Positions 17,126-25,943 are shown, counted from the stretch's first letter. The stretch is 34,862 nt of DNA from Thermoplasmata archaeon (GCA_030038885.1 JASHQY010000175.1:1-34862), one strand, 5' to 3'. A program made the numbers and translations. The notes: a model not told the origin generated them from the letters alone.

Positions 17126-18637
17126 ATGGAGCACCGCCTCGAGGCCGAGCTGACGCTCAGCGGCCCGGTGCGCGACCCGACGACCGTCGGACCGCTCGTC
17201 TCCCGGATCGCGGCGGACGCGATCCAGCGCACGATCGGCGCCGGCGGCGACGGACGGCTCGCCGAGTGGTCGCTCGAGGGGGATCGGCTCCGGCTCGTCC
17301 TCGAGTCGCAGGGCCGTCGACCCCATCAGGCGCTGCTCGCGTTCGTCCGGCGGTTCGGGGAGGAGCTCGGCCGCGCCGAGAAGATCGGCGTGCGCTCGTT
17401 CCGGGCGTCCCGGTACCGGACCCAGTTCCCGCTCGACGCCGCGCCGGCGAAGCCCGTGACGCTCCCGATCCCGCACCGGCTGACGCATCGCGGGACGGAG
17501 GCGACGCTGGAGCTCACCGACCTCGGGGAGGCCGGCCTCCGGGACAACTGGATGGACCGCGCGGTCTCGCTCGTGAAGGAGAAGGTCCAGAAGCAGCGCT
17601 ACGAGGGCAAGGAGCAGTTCTGGTCGCTGCTGACGTCGAGCCCCCGGCGCGAGATGCCGTTCGACCGCGACCCGACCGAGGAGATGCTGAAGCGCCACTG
17701 GGTCCGGCCCGGACCGACCAAGGGGAAGTGGTTCCTCGGTCCGACCGCGGCGCACCTCTTGCGCACGATGGAACGGATCGCGCGCGAGGAGGTCCTCGAA
17801 CCCCTCGGGTTCCAGGAGGTCGTCCAGCCGCACCACGACTCGTTCGACACCCTGCTCAAGACCGGGCACCTCGCGGGCCTCCCCGGCGAGTTCTACTACG
17901 TCGCGGAACCGAAGACCCGCGACCCCGCCGCCTGGGAACGGTTCACGGACCTCGTGAAGATCACCGGCGAGGTGCCCCGCGAGGAGCTCGAGAAGATGGT
18001 CACCGGACCGACGGCGGTCTCGTGCTACGCGCAGTGCCCGACCGTCTACTGGTGGCTGTCGGGGCGGACGATCGCGACCGAGAGCCTGCCGCTGCTCGTC
18101 TACGACAAGTCCGCGGTCTCGAACCGCTACGAGAGCGGGGGCCGCCACGGACTCGAGCGCGTCGACGAGTTCCATCGGATCGAGCCGGTCTACGTCGGCG
18201 CGCCGGACGATCTGCGGGCGCTGCGCGAGCGCCTCCTCGAGCGGTACGCGCGGGTGTTCAACGACCTCCTCGAGCTCGAGTGGCGGACCGCGTGGGTGAC
18301 CCCGTTCTACATGCAGCAGAGCGGGCAGGTCGGGGTCGAGGACGCGCACGCGCACGACAAGGGCACGATCGACTTCGAGGCGTACCTGCCGTACCGCGGG
18401 ACCCGCGAGGCCTCCGAGTGGCTCGAGTTCCAGAACCTGTCGATCGTCGGCGACAAGTACACGACCGCGTTCGCGATCAAGACCCAGAAGGGCGAGCTCT
18501 GGTCGGGCTGCACCGGGATCGGGCTCGAGCGCTGGCTCACCGCGTTCCTCGCGCAGAAGGGGCTCGACCCCGAGGGCTGGCCCGCGGCCTTCCGCGAGTA
18601 CGCGGGACCGCTGCCCCACGACGTGAAGTTCCTGTAG
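17126..18637 (+). CDS. serS: Seryl-tRNA synthetase, rare methanogen type (SerRS2)
   Basis: The product is 503 aa. It lacks the long coiled-coil arm of common SerRS and instead has the N-terminal alpha/beta domain of the methanogen type. The class II core has motif 2 at HGLERVDEFHRIEPVY and motif 3 at GCTGIGLERW. Zinc ligands known for the Methanosarcina barkeri enzyme (two Cys and one Glu) line up: C304 in YAQCPT, E353 in HRIEP and C462 in SGCTG. Recalled M. barkeri numbers are 306, 355 and 461, very close to these. The length equals the family length. It charges tRNA-Ser. A TATA box precedes the ATG at leaderless spacing; the helicase gene follows 61 nt downstream. Confidence 0.92.
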   Translation: MEHRLEAELTLSGPVRDPTTVGPLVSRIAADAIQRTIGAGGDGRLAEWSLEGDRLRLVLESQGRRPHQALLAFVRRFGEELGRAEKIGVRSFRASRYRTQFPLDAAPAKPVTLPIPHRLTHRGTEATLELTDLGEAGLRDNWMDRAVSLVKEKVQKQRYEGKEQFWSLLTSSPRREMPFDRDPTEEMLKRHWVRPGPTKGKWFLGPTAAHLLRTMERIAREEVLEPLGFQEVVQPHHDSFDTLLKTGHLAGLPGEFYYVAEPKTRDPAAWERFTDLVKITGEVPREELEKMVTGPTAVSCYAQCPTVYWWLSGRTIATESLPLLVYDKSAVSNRYESGGRHGLERVDEFHRIEPVYVGAPDDLRALRERLLERYARVFNDLLELEWRTAWVTPFYMQQSGQVGVEDAHAHDKGTIDFEAYLPYRGTREASEWLEFQNLSIVGDKYTTAFAIKTQKGELWSGCTGIGLERWLTAFLAQKGLDPEGWPAAFREYAGPLPHDVKFL

Positions 18638-18698
18638 CCGCCCCGCGGCGGCGCCCATACCGCTAAGCGAGCGGTCCGGTTGCCCGGCCGAGGGGACC

Positions 18699-20396
18699 GT
18701 GGGCCGTCAGCGGGTGCTCGACGATTTCGGCACGGACGGGCCCGCGATCGAGCCCCCGACCCCGGTCGAGCGCGCGCGCCCCGAGGGGGTCCCGGGCGTC
18801 TGGCGCGTGCGCGACGGCTACGTCGAGCACCCGTTCGTCCGTCCCCGGGAGGTGCGGGCGCTGCCGTTCCAGATCGATCTCGCGCGGATCGGCCTCGAGG
18901 AGGATCTCCTCGTCGTCCTCCCGACCGGCCTCGGGAAGACCGTGATCGCGGCGCTCGAGGCCGCCGAGATCCTGCGGCGGGCGCCGGGGAAGGTGCTCGT
19001 GCTCGCGCCGACCCGTCCGCTCGTGCAGCAGCACGCCGAGGCGTTCCGCCGGTGGCTCGTGCCGATGCGCACGTCCCGGTTCACGGGGACCGTGCGTCGG
19101 CCCGTGCGCGAAGGCGGGTGGGAGACCGCCGACCTCGTGTTCGCGACCCCCCAGATCGTCGAGAACGACCTCGCGGCCGGTCGCTACCGCCTTACCGACG
19201 TCGGGCTCGTCGTCTTCGACGAGGCGCACCACGCGATCGGCAAGTACGCCTACGTCCCGATCGCGGAGCGGTACCGGACCGAACGGCCCCCGGGCGGGCG
19301 AGTGCTCGGCCTCACCGCCTCGCCCGGGGGGCGGGACGAGCGGATCGAGGAGGTCGTGCGGGTGCTGGGCGCCCAGCGGATCGAGGCCCGCAGCCGGGAG
19401 GACCCGGGCGTGGCGGAGTACGTGCAACCGACCGACGTCGACCTCGTGTGGGTCGACCTTCCACCCGAGACGATGCGGATCCGGGAGCTGCTCGCGACCG
19501 CGGCCCACACGACCGCCCACAAGCTCCAGAAGATGGGGTACCTCCGCACGAAGCCGATCCGCTCGCTCTCGGTGAAGGACCTCCTCGCGCTGCGCGCGGA
19601 GATCTTCGCGCGGCCGGGACCGATGGTCCGCCGGTTCGGCCCGCTCTACCACCAGCTCGTGCTCCTGCACCTCCACCACGCCCAGGAGCGCCTCGAGACG
19701 CAGGGGCTCGAACCGTTCCTGCAGTACCTCGACCGGGTCGCGGCGAAGCCGAAGCCGAGCCGGGGCGACCTCGGAGTGCTCAAACTCCCCGAGGTCGTCC
19801 AGGCGATCGCCGAGGCACGGGCCTACCTGCGATCGACGAAGGAGCCCTCGCACCCAAAGCTCGACGCGCTGGTCGAGCTCGTGCGCGGAACGCTCGAGCG
19901 CACGCAGGACCACCCGCCCCGCGTGCTCGTGTTCGCGCAGTACCGGGACACGATCCAGGGCATCCAGACGCTGCTCGAGCGCCAGGGGTGGACCACCGGA
20001 CGGTTCGTCGGCCAGGCGACCCGCGACGCCGAGGATCCCGGGATGAGCCAGAAGGATCAGGCCCGCGTGCTCGAGGGGTTCCGGCAGGGACGCTTCCCGG
20101 TGCTGGTCGCGAGCAGCGTCGCGGAGGAGGGGCTCGACGTGCCCGATGTCGACCTCGTCGTGTTCTTCGAGTCGGTCCCGAGCGAGATCCGCGCGATCCA
20201 GCGCCGGGGACGGACCGGCCGCTCGTCGCTCGGACGGGTCGCGGTCCTCCTGACCCGGGCGACCCGGGACGTCCAGTACCAGGCCGCCGAAGTGCGTCGG
20301 GAGCGGTCGATGCGGCGGATCGTCCGACGGCTTTCCTCGGCGGCGCGGCGGCGCCCGACGGCGGCCACGGAGCCCCCGGTCGGCGCCCCGGACTAG
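18699..20396 (+). CDS. Hef/FANCM-like DEAH helicase without nuclease domain
   Basis: The product is 565 aa. Walker A PTGLGKT is at 75-81, APTRPLVQQH is motif Ia, DEAH is at 174-177, GLTASPG is motif III, and motif VI QRRGRTGR is at 501-508. Between the two RecA-like domains lies a helical insert (about 280-400), the feature that defines the Hef/FANCM/MDA5-type helicases and binds branched DNA. Euryarchaeal Hef normally continues into an XPF-like nuclease with ERKxxxD and HhH motifs; here the protein stops about 55 residues after motif VI, in a low-complexity tail. It probably remodels stalled forks without cutting. Start GTG at 18699. It lies between serS and the kdp operon. Confidence 0.88.
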   Translation: MGRQRVLDDFGTDGPAIEPPTPVERARPEGVPGVWRVRDGYVEHPFVRPREVRALPFQIDLARIGLEEDLLVVLPTGLGKTVIAALEAAEILRRAPGKVLVLAPTRPLVQQHAEAFRRWLVPMRTSRFTGTVRRPVREGGWETADLVFATPQIVENDLAAGRYRLTDVGLVVFDEAHHAIGKYAYVPIAERYRTERPPGGRVLGLTASPGGRDERIEEVVRVLGAQRIEARSREDPGVAEYVQPTDVDLVWVDLPPETMRIRELLATAAHTTAHKLQKMGYLRTKPIRSLSVKDLLALRAEIFARPGPMVRRFGPLYHQLVLLHLHHAQERLETQGLEPFLQYLDRVAAKPKPSRGDLGVLKLPEVVQAIAEARAYLRSTKEPSHPKLDALVELVRGTLERTQDHPPRVLVFAQYRDTIQGIQTLLERQGWTTGRFVGQATRDAEDPGMSQKDQARVLEGFRQGRFPVLVASSVAEEGLDVPDVDLVVFFESVPSEIRAIQRRGRTGRSSLGRVAVLLTRATRDVQYQAAEVRRERSMRRIVRRLSSAARRRPTAATEPPVGAPD

Positions 20397-20423
20397 GCGC
20401 GCGTCTCGGTCCGCCGGCCACCG

Positions 20424-20478
20424 TATAAGCGTTCTCGCCGGGCACGGGGGTACCGGTCCGTCGGCGAGTCTAAATAAC
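20424..20478 (+). promoter_or_regulatory. kdp promoter region with nested dyad and two TATA boxes
   Basis: TATAAG is at 20424-20429 and CTAAATAAC at 20470-20478. Between them lies a nested inverted repeat: CTCGCCG (20434-20440) with CGGCGAG (20462-20468), and inside it ACGG (20444-20447) with CCGT (20458-20461). The second TATA box lies 31-39 nt before the kdpF ATG. The dyad ends 1 nt before that TATA box, where a regulator could block or recruit the basal factors. Confidence 0.5.
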
Positions 20479-20508
20479 CGCCTCCGGGTCCAACCGCGCA
20501 AGGTCGCG

Positions 20509-20622
20509 ATGGGCCTCGTTTCCTCGCTCGCCGACAACCTTGGACTCGTGACCCTGACCGTCCTCGCCGTCGGGCTCACGATCTACCTGCTCTACGCCAT
20601 GGTCCACCCCGAGCGCTTCTGA
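20509..20622 (+). CDS. kdpF: KdpF, small subunit of the potassium pump
   Basis: This 37-residue gene has one hydrophobic helix (LVTLTVLAVGLTIYLLYAMV) and ends in the hallmark motif HPERF, matching the LYALLRPERF-type end of KdpF. KdpF stabilises the KdpFABC complex in the membrane. The ATG is at 20509 and the stop at 20620-20622; kdpA begins 5 nt later. Its place as first gene of the kdp operon supports the call. Confidence 0.9.
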   Translation: MGLVSSLADNLGLVTLTVLAVGLTIYLLYAMVHPERF

Positions 20623-20626
20623 GGGG

Positions 20627-22345
20627 GTGGCGGCGCTGATCGACCTCCAGTCCCTCTGGGACGTGGTCCTGATCGTCGCGCTCGTGATTGCGATCGCCCC
20701 GTGGTTCGGGGCGTACCTGGGGCGCGTCTACCTCAATCGGCCCGTGTTCGGCGACGCGATCCTCGCCCCGCTCGAGCAGGCGGCCTACCGCCTGATCGGG
20801 ACGAGCCCGCGGCGCGCGATGCGGCCGCGCGAGTACATGTTCGCGCTGCTCCTCGTCAACGGCGGGGTCTTCCTCTTCCTCTACGTCTATTTCTTCTTCC
20901 AGGCGGCGCTCCCGCTCGACGCGACGCACGTCCCGGGGATGTCGTGGGACCTCGCGCTCCAGTCCGCCGCGAGCTTCACGACGAACACCGACTTCACGCA
21001 CTTCGTCAACGAGTCGCAGATCTCGATGGGCTCCGAGGTCCTCGCGTGGCAGCTCGCGATGTTCCTCTCGGCCGCGACCGGCCTCTCGGTCGCCGCGGCG
21101 ATGATCCGGGGCTTCGTGCGCAAGGACGGCACGGTCGGCAACTTCTACGTCGACATGGTCCGCAGCGTGACCCGGATCCTCCTGCCGCTCTCGATCGTCT
21201 TCGCGCTCGTCCTCGTCCTGATGGGGGTCCCCGAGACGTTCAAGAACTACGTGATCGCCTACCCGATCACCGGCGGCACCCAGACGATCTACCTGGGGCC
21301 GGTCGCGTCGTTCCAGTCGCTGTCGCTGCTCGGCACGAACGGCGGGGGTTGGTACAGCGCGAACGCCGCGTCCCCGCTCGCGAACCCGACCGCGATCTCG
21401 AACCTCTTCCTCGTCGGGGTCATGATGCTCATCCCGTTCTCGACGCCGTTCGCGTTCGCCCAGATCATCCGGCGCCGCGCCGAGGCCTGGCCGTTCGTCG
21501 GGACGATCGTGATCATCGTCGCGGTCGCGCTCGGCCTCTTCATCGCCTACCAGGCGATCGCGAACCCGGCGCTCGCGAGCGTCGCGGGCCTCGGCGGGTC
21601 GGCCAACGGCTACCCCGTCGGCCAGGAGACCCGGTTCAGCCTGCCCGAGGCGTCGCTCTTCCAGGTGATCAGCGTCTACTCGAACGTCGGCGCGAACAAC
21701 ATGGCGATCGGATCGATCTCGCCGATCGCCCAGATGGTCCTCCTGTTCGGGATGTTCACCCAGAGCACCCCCGGGGGTGCGGGGACCGGCTTCGCGACGC
21801 TGCTGCTCTTCGCGGTCCTCGCGATCTTCATCGCGGGGCTGATGGTCGGACGCACGCCCGAGTACCTCGGGAAGAAGATCGAGACGAGTCACGTCAAGTG
21901 GGCCGCGCTCGCCCTCCTCATCCATCCCGCGATCGTCCTCATCCCGTTCTCGGTCGGCGTGCTCTGGGGGGATCCGGGGATCGTCGGCGCGTCGTCGACG
22001 ACCGTCGGGGCGTCCGCGCACACGTTCACGGCGGTCCTCTACGAGCTCACGAGCGAGGCGTCGAACAACGGGAGCGCGCTGGTCGCCGGTTCGTTCAACG
22101 ACACGACGCCCTTCTGGAACGTGACCGGGGCGGTCGTGATGCTCGTCGGGCGGTTCGTTCCGATCTGGGCGATGCTCCAGGTCGGCGGCCTCTTCGCCGG
22201 CCAGTCGGAGAAGCCGCCGGGTCCCGGCACGCTGCGGACGGCGAGCACGACGTTCACGATCTACCTCACGATGATCCTCGTGATCATCTCCGCCCTCCTG
22301 TTCCTCCCCGTCCTCGCACTCGGGCCGCTCGCCCAGGTCCTCTAG
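20627..22345 (+). CDS. kdpA: KdpA, potassium-selective channel subunit
   Basis: The product is 572 aa with about ten membrane helices. The four selectivity-filter loops can be found: TTNTDFTHF (first), GTNGGGWYSANAASP (second), a third around YSNVGANNMAIGS, and TSEASNNGSA (fourth). The KdpA subunit belongs to the superfamily of K+ transporters and passes K+ towards KdpB. Compared with the common FFNANSAHP and CGAVTAMHDS versions, loops 2 and 3 here differ clearly, although the key Gly residues remain. Start GTG at 20627. It follows kdpF by 4 nt and precedes kdpB by 12 nt. Confidence 0.95.
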   Translation: MAALIDLQSLWDVVLIVALVIAIAPWFGAYLGRVYLNRPVFGDAILAPLEQAAYRLIGTSPRRAMRPREYMFALLLVNGGVFLFLYVYFFFQAALPLDATHVPGMSWDLALQSAASFTTNTDFTHFVNESQISMGSEVLAWQLAMFLSAATGLSVAAAMIRGFVRKDGTVGNFYVDMVRSVTRILLPLSIVFALVLVLMGVPETFKNYVIAYPITGGTQTIYLGPVASFQSLSLLGTNGGGWYSANAASPLANPTAISNLFLVGVMMLIPFSTPFAFAQIIRRRAEAWPFVGTIVIIVAVALGLFIAYQAIANPALASVAGLGGSANGYPVGQETRFSLPEASLFQVISVYSNVGANNMAIGSISPIAQMVLLFGMFTQSTPGGAGTGFATLLLFAVLAIFIAGLMVGRTPEYLGKKIETSHVKWAALALLIHPAIVLIPFSVGVLWGDPGIVGASSTTVGASAHTFTAVLYELTSEASNNGSALVAGSFNDTTPFWNVTGAVVMLVGRFVPIWAMLQVGGLFAGQSEKPPGPGTLRTASTTFTIYLTMILVIISALLFLPVLALGPLAQVL

Positions 22346-22357
22346 GAGGGAACGGCG

Positions 22358-24475
22358 GTGGCGACCGGAGCGCAGGTGTCGGTGCGGCGGGTCCCCCGCA
22401 CCTCCTGGCGGCGCGTCCTCGCGGACTCGTTCGCGATGTTCGACCCGCGTCGCGAGGTCCGCAACCCGATGATGTTCGTCGTCTGGGTGCTGTTCCTCTA
22501 CCTCGTGGTCCTCACGCTCTTCCCGCGCGCGTTCCCCGACCTCGCCCGGTTCTACAGCCCGAGCTACTACCTCGGGGTCACGGTCATCCTGTTCCTGACG
22601 CTCTGGTTCGCGCACATCTCGGAGGCGATCGCGGAGGCCCAGGGGCGCGCCCAGGCGGACACGCTCCGGGAGATCCGCAGCGGGATCCGCGCGCGCCAGC
22701 TGCTCCCCGACGGAACGACCCGGTGGGTGCCGGCGGACGTGCTGCGGATCGGCGACACGGTCGTGATCGAGGCCGGCGAACCGGTGCCGATCGACGGGGA
22801 CATCGTCCAGGGGGCGGCGCTGATCGACGAATCGATGATGACCGGCGAGTCCGCGGCGGTCATGCGCGAGAGCGGCGGGGACAAGACGAGCGTCCTGGGG
22901 GGCGCCCGGGTCGTCCAGGGGAGCATCCGCATGCGGGTCAGCGCGGTCCGCGGCGAGTCGTTCCTCGACCGGCTGATCCGCCTGGTCGAGGGCCAGGCCC
23001 GCGAGCCGACCCCGAACGAGCTCGCGCTCGGCGTCTTCCTCGCGGCGCTCACGATCGCGCTCTTCACGGTCGTCGTGACGTTCCTCTACCTCGCGAACTT
23101 CACCGACATCATCGCGGTCGACCTCGCGACGATCGTCGCGCTGTTCGTCTGCCTGATGCCGACGACGATCGGGGCCCTCCTGCCGGCGATCGGGATCTCG
23201 GGGATCAACCGCGTCGCGCGGTCGAACGTGATCGCGAAGTCGGGCAAGGCGGTCGAGGCGGCCGGGGACCTCGACACGCTGATCCTCGACAAGACCGGCA
23301 CGATCACGGTCGGCAACCGCCTCGCGGTGCAGTTCGTCGCGGCGCCGGACGTCGCGATGGACACGGTCGTCGAGGCGGCGATGCTCTCGTCGACCCTCGA
23401 CGACACGCCGGAAGGGAAGTCGATCGTACGCCTCGCGGCGCGGCGGGCGACCCCGATCCGCCGGCTCGAGCCGGGGTCGTTCAAGGTGCTCCCGTTCACG
23501 GCCGAGCGCCGCATGAGCGGGATCGCGCTCGGGGACGGGACCGAGTTCTACAAGGGGTCGATCCAGGCGATCGAGACCTACGGCGCGGCGGTTCCCGGAC
23601 CGCTCCGCGCCTCGGCGGCCGACGCCTCGCGCCAGGGCATGACGCCGCTCGCGCTCTCGGTGGGGAAGCGGGTCGTCGGGCTCGTCTTCCTGAAGGACGT
23701 CGTGAAGCCCGGCATCCGCGACCGGATCCGCGAGCTCCGGACGATGGGGATCCGCACGGTGATGTGCACCGGCGACAACCGATTGACCGCGGCGGCGATC
23801 GCGACGGAGAGCGGGGTCGACGACTTCATCGCCGAGGCGAAGCCCGAGACGAAGCTCGTCGTGATCGAGAAGGAGAAGGCCGAGGGGCGGCTCGTCGCGA
23901 TGACCGGCGACGGGACGAACGACGCCCCCGCGCTCGCGCGCGCCGACGTCGGCCTCGCGATGAACAACGGGACCAGCGCGGCGAAGGAGGCCGGGAACAT
24001 GGTCGACCTCGACAACGACCCGACGAAGCTGATCGAGGTCGTCTCGATCGGCAAGCAGCTCCTCATCACGCGCGGCGCGCTCACGACGTTCTCGATCACG
24101 AACGACGTCGCGAAGTACTTCGCGATCATCCCGGCGATCTTCGTCGCGGCCGGCGCGGTCGCGCTGCCCGGCGTCGCGGCGCTCAACGTCCTCGACCTCA
24201 CGAACCCCCAGCTCGCGGTGCTCTCGACGCTCCTGTTCAACGCGCTGATCATCCCGGTGCTGATCCCGCTCGCGCTCGCGGGCGTGCCCTTCCGGCCGCG
24301 CCCGGCGATCGACCTATTGCGCCGGAACCTCGTCTACTACGGTCTCGGGGGCCTCGTGAGCGCGTTCGTCGGGATCAAGCTCCTCTACCTGCTCCTCGCG
24401 TACCTGAGCGGCCTTTCGTGGGTCCAGGGCCTCGGGATCGCGGTCGCCCACTTCCTGCCGCTCGGAGGCCTGTGA
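22358..24475 (+). CDS. kdpB: KdpB, P-type ATPase subunit
   Basis: The 705-aa catalytic subunit has the phosphorylated Asp in DKTGT at 311-315, the actuator loop TGES at 162-165 (the Ser of this motif is the one subject to inhibitory phosphorylation in E. coli KdpB), the nucleotide-domain segment KGSIQAI, and the hinge GDGTNDAPALARADVGLAM. The membrane helix with LMPTTIGALL carries the K+-path residues. Length and motifs are complete. Start GTG at 22358; the stop overlaps the kdpC start codon. It acts with KdpA, KdpC and KdpF to drive K+ import. Confidence 0.97.
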   Translation: MATGAQVSVRRVPRTSWRRVLADSFAMFDPRREVRNPMMFVVWVLFLYLVVLTLFPRAFPDLARFYSPSYYLGVTVILFLTLWFAHISEAIAEAQGRAQADTLREIRSGIRARQLLPDGTTRWVPADVLRIGDTVVIEAGEPVPIDGDIVQGAALIDESMMTGESAAVMRESGGDKTSVLGGARVVQGSIRMRVSAVRGESFLDRLIRLVEGQAREPTPNELALGVFLAALTIALFTVVVTFLYLANFTDIIAVDLATIVALFVCLMPTTIGALLPAIGISGINRVARSNVIAKSGKAVEAAGDLDTLILDKTGTITVGNRLAVQFVAAPDVAMDTVVEAAMLSSTLDDTPEGKSIVRLAARRATPIRRLEPGSFKVLPFTAERRMSGIALGDGTEFYKGSIQAIETYGAAVPGPLRASAADASRQGMTPLALSVGKRVVGLVFLKDVVKPGIRDRIRELRTMGIRTVMCTGDNRLTAAAIATESGVDDFIAEAKPETKLVVIEKEKAEGRLVAMTGDGTNDAPALARADVGLAMNNGTSAAKEAGNMVDLDNDPTKLIEVVSIGKQLLITRGALTTFSITNDVAKYFAIIPAIFVAAGAVALPGVAALNVLDLTNPQLAVLSTLLFNALIIPVLIPLALAGVPFRPRPAIDLLRRNLVYYGLGGLVSAFVGIKLLYLLLAYLSGLSWVQGLGIAVAHFLPLGGL

Positions 24476-25134
24476 GCGCGGTCCGTGCCCCGGCGACCGG
24501 CGCCCCGACGCCGGCGCCCGCGCCGGCGCGGGTCGAAACGCCTCCGCCCGCCCACTCGCCGCTGGCGCACGTGCGGGCGACGGTCGTGTTCCTCGTCCTC
24601 GCGCTCGTGATCTCGGGCTTCGCGTACCCGCTGGTCGTCACCGGGATCGCCCAGCTGATCGACCCGTCCGCCGCGAACGGATCGCTCCTCACGGAGAACG
24701 GCACGGTCGTCGGGTCGTCGCTGATCGCCCAGAACACCGACGCGCCGTACCTCTTCTGGGAGCGGCCGTCGCTCTCCGACTACAACACGACCGAGGGGAT
24801 GATCACGCCGGACGGGCCGAGCGACCCCGCGCTGGCCGCGTGGTTCAACGAAACCCTTGCGTACATGCGCGAGTATGGGAACTTCACTGTGAACGCGACC
24901 CTGCCGATCTGGCTCGTCTCGCCGTCGGGGTCGACGATCGATCCCGACCTCACTCCCGAGGCGGTCCTCGTCCAGGTCCCGCGGGTCGCGGCCGCGACGA
25001 ACCTCTCGTTCGACTTCCTGACGAACTTCGTCAACGCGCACCTCTCCTCGCCACCGATCCCCGGCGTCGGGGTCGCGTACGTCGACGTCCTCCAGCTCGA
25101 CCTCGATCTCCTGCCGATCGAGGGGAGGGGATGA
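24472..25134 (+). CDS. kdpC: KdpC, assembly and ATP-affinity subunit
   Basis: The product is 220 aa. A Pro/Ala-rich N-terminus precedes one membrane helix at about residues 36-58 (TVVFLVLALVISGFAYPLVV), then the soluble domain. Recognisable KdpC elements are GSSLIAQ, YLFWERPS, SGSTIDPDLTPEAV and VQVPRVA. The start is GTG at 24472, sharing 4 nt with the kdpB stop, so translation is coupled. Glycosylation-type N-x-S/T sites occur in the extracytoplasmic domain, which is unusual to see but expected for an archaeon. It ends in an overlap with the universal stress protein gene. Confidence 0.92.
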   Translation: MSAVRAPATGAPTPAPAPARVETPPPAHSPLAHVRATVVFLVLALVISGFAYPLVVTGIAQLIDPSAANGSLLTENGTVVGSSLIAQNTDAPYLFWERPSLSDYNTTEGMITPDGPSDPALAAWFNETLAYMREYGNFTVNATLPIWLVSPSGSTIDPDLTPEAVLVQVPRVAAATNLSFDFLTNFVNAHLSSPPIPGVGVAYVDVLQLDLDLLPIEGRG

Positions 25135-25943
25135 TGTACCGCCAGATCCTGATCCCCGTCCGAGAGCCGTCCGAGGTCGAGCCGCTGATCCGCTTCGCGT
25201 CGATGGTCCTCGACCCGGACGGCGAGGTCCGCGTGCTCCACATCATCCCGACGACGACCCTCCCTCAGGTGACCCGCGAGTGGCGGGCGTCGGTCAACCT
25301 CGTCGTCCCGGCGCACGAGGCCGGAGCCGCGCTCGACGTGCGGGTCGACCCCGAGGTCCGGGCCTCGACCGACGTCCCCGGGGAGATCCTCGAGAGCGCG
25401 GAGTCCCACGGGGTCGACGCGATCCTCATGACGCTGGGGGGCGACAAGCGCAGCCGCAATCCGTTCGTGGGCCACACCGCGAGCGGGATCCTCCACCACG
25501 CCCACGCCGACGTGCTGATCGTCAACCGCCTCGCGCTCGGCGCGGGCCGGCTGCCGCGGATCCTCCTCCCGTCGTTCCGCGGGGCCCCGATGCCGCGGGC
25601 GATGCAGGTCGCCGAGGACATCGCGGTCCACAACGACGGCGCGTCGGTCACGACGATCGCGCTCGGACCGCGGGCGTCGGGCGAATCGGACGGCGCCGCG
25701 GACCGGGAGGAGCGCACGGCCCGCGGCGTCCCGGTGACCCACAAGCGCTTGCCGATTGCGGGGTCGTTCGTCCGACGGGGTCGGCTCCCGAACCTGATCC
25801 TCCAGGCGACCCAGCGCGAGCGGTTCGGCCTCCTCCTGGTCAGCGAGGAGGGAGACCTCGCCGGGGGGGCGCTCCTGACGCGGCCGTTCCTCGAGGACCT
25901 GTTCCGCGCGGCCCCGTGCCCGGTGCTCGCGCTGCGCTGCTGA
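25131..25943 (+). CDS. KdpQ-like tandem universal stress protein
   Basis: The 270-aa protein contains two universal-stress-protein (USP) domains, the first starting YRQILIPV and the second RILLPSF. The first half ends with the nucleotide-loop signature MTLGGDKRSRNPFVGHTASGILHHAHADVLIV, quoted here only by its core GHTASGILHHAHADVLIV. The second half ends PCPVLALR. The ATG at 25131 overlaps the kdpC stop in a 4-nt ATGA, so it is part of the kdp operon. Halobacterium has a similar gene after kdpFABC, called kdpQ, and bacterial KdpD contains a USP domain. It may sense potassium or nucleotides and tune the pump; the role here is inference. Confidence 0.75.
   Translation: MMYRQILIPVREPSEVEPLIRFASMVLDPDGEVRVLHIIPTTTLPQVTREWRASVNLVVPAHEAGAALDVRVDPEVRASTDVPGEILESAESHGVDAILMTLGGDKRSRNPFVGHTASGILHHAHADVLIVNRLALGAGRLPRILLPSFRGAPMPRAMQVAEDIAVHNDGASVTTIALGPRASGESDGAADREERTARGVPVTHKRLPIAGSFVRRGRLPNLILQATQRERFGLLLVSEEGDLAGGALLTRPFLEDLFRAAPCPVLALRC

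Noticed and set aside
20701..25134. A single 1477-aa open frame spanning the kdp region
   Set aside because: It is the out-of-frame shadow of kdpA and kdpB, rich in Arg and Pro as expected in GC-rich DNA. Only its last 220 codons, from the GTG at 24472, are a real gene (kdpC).
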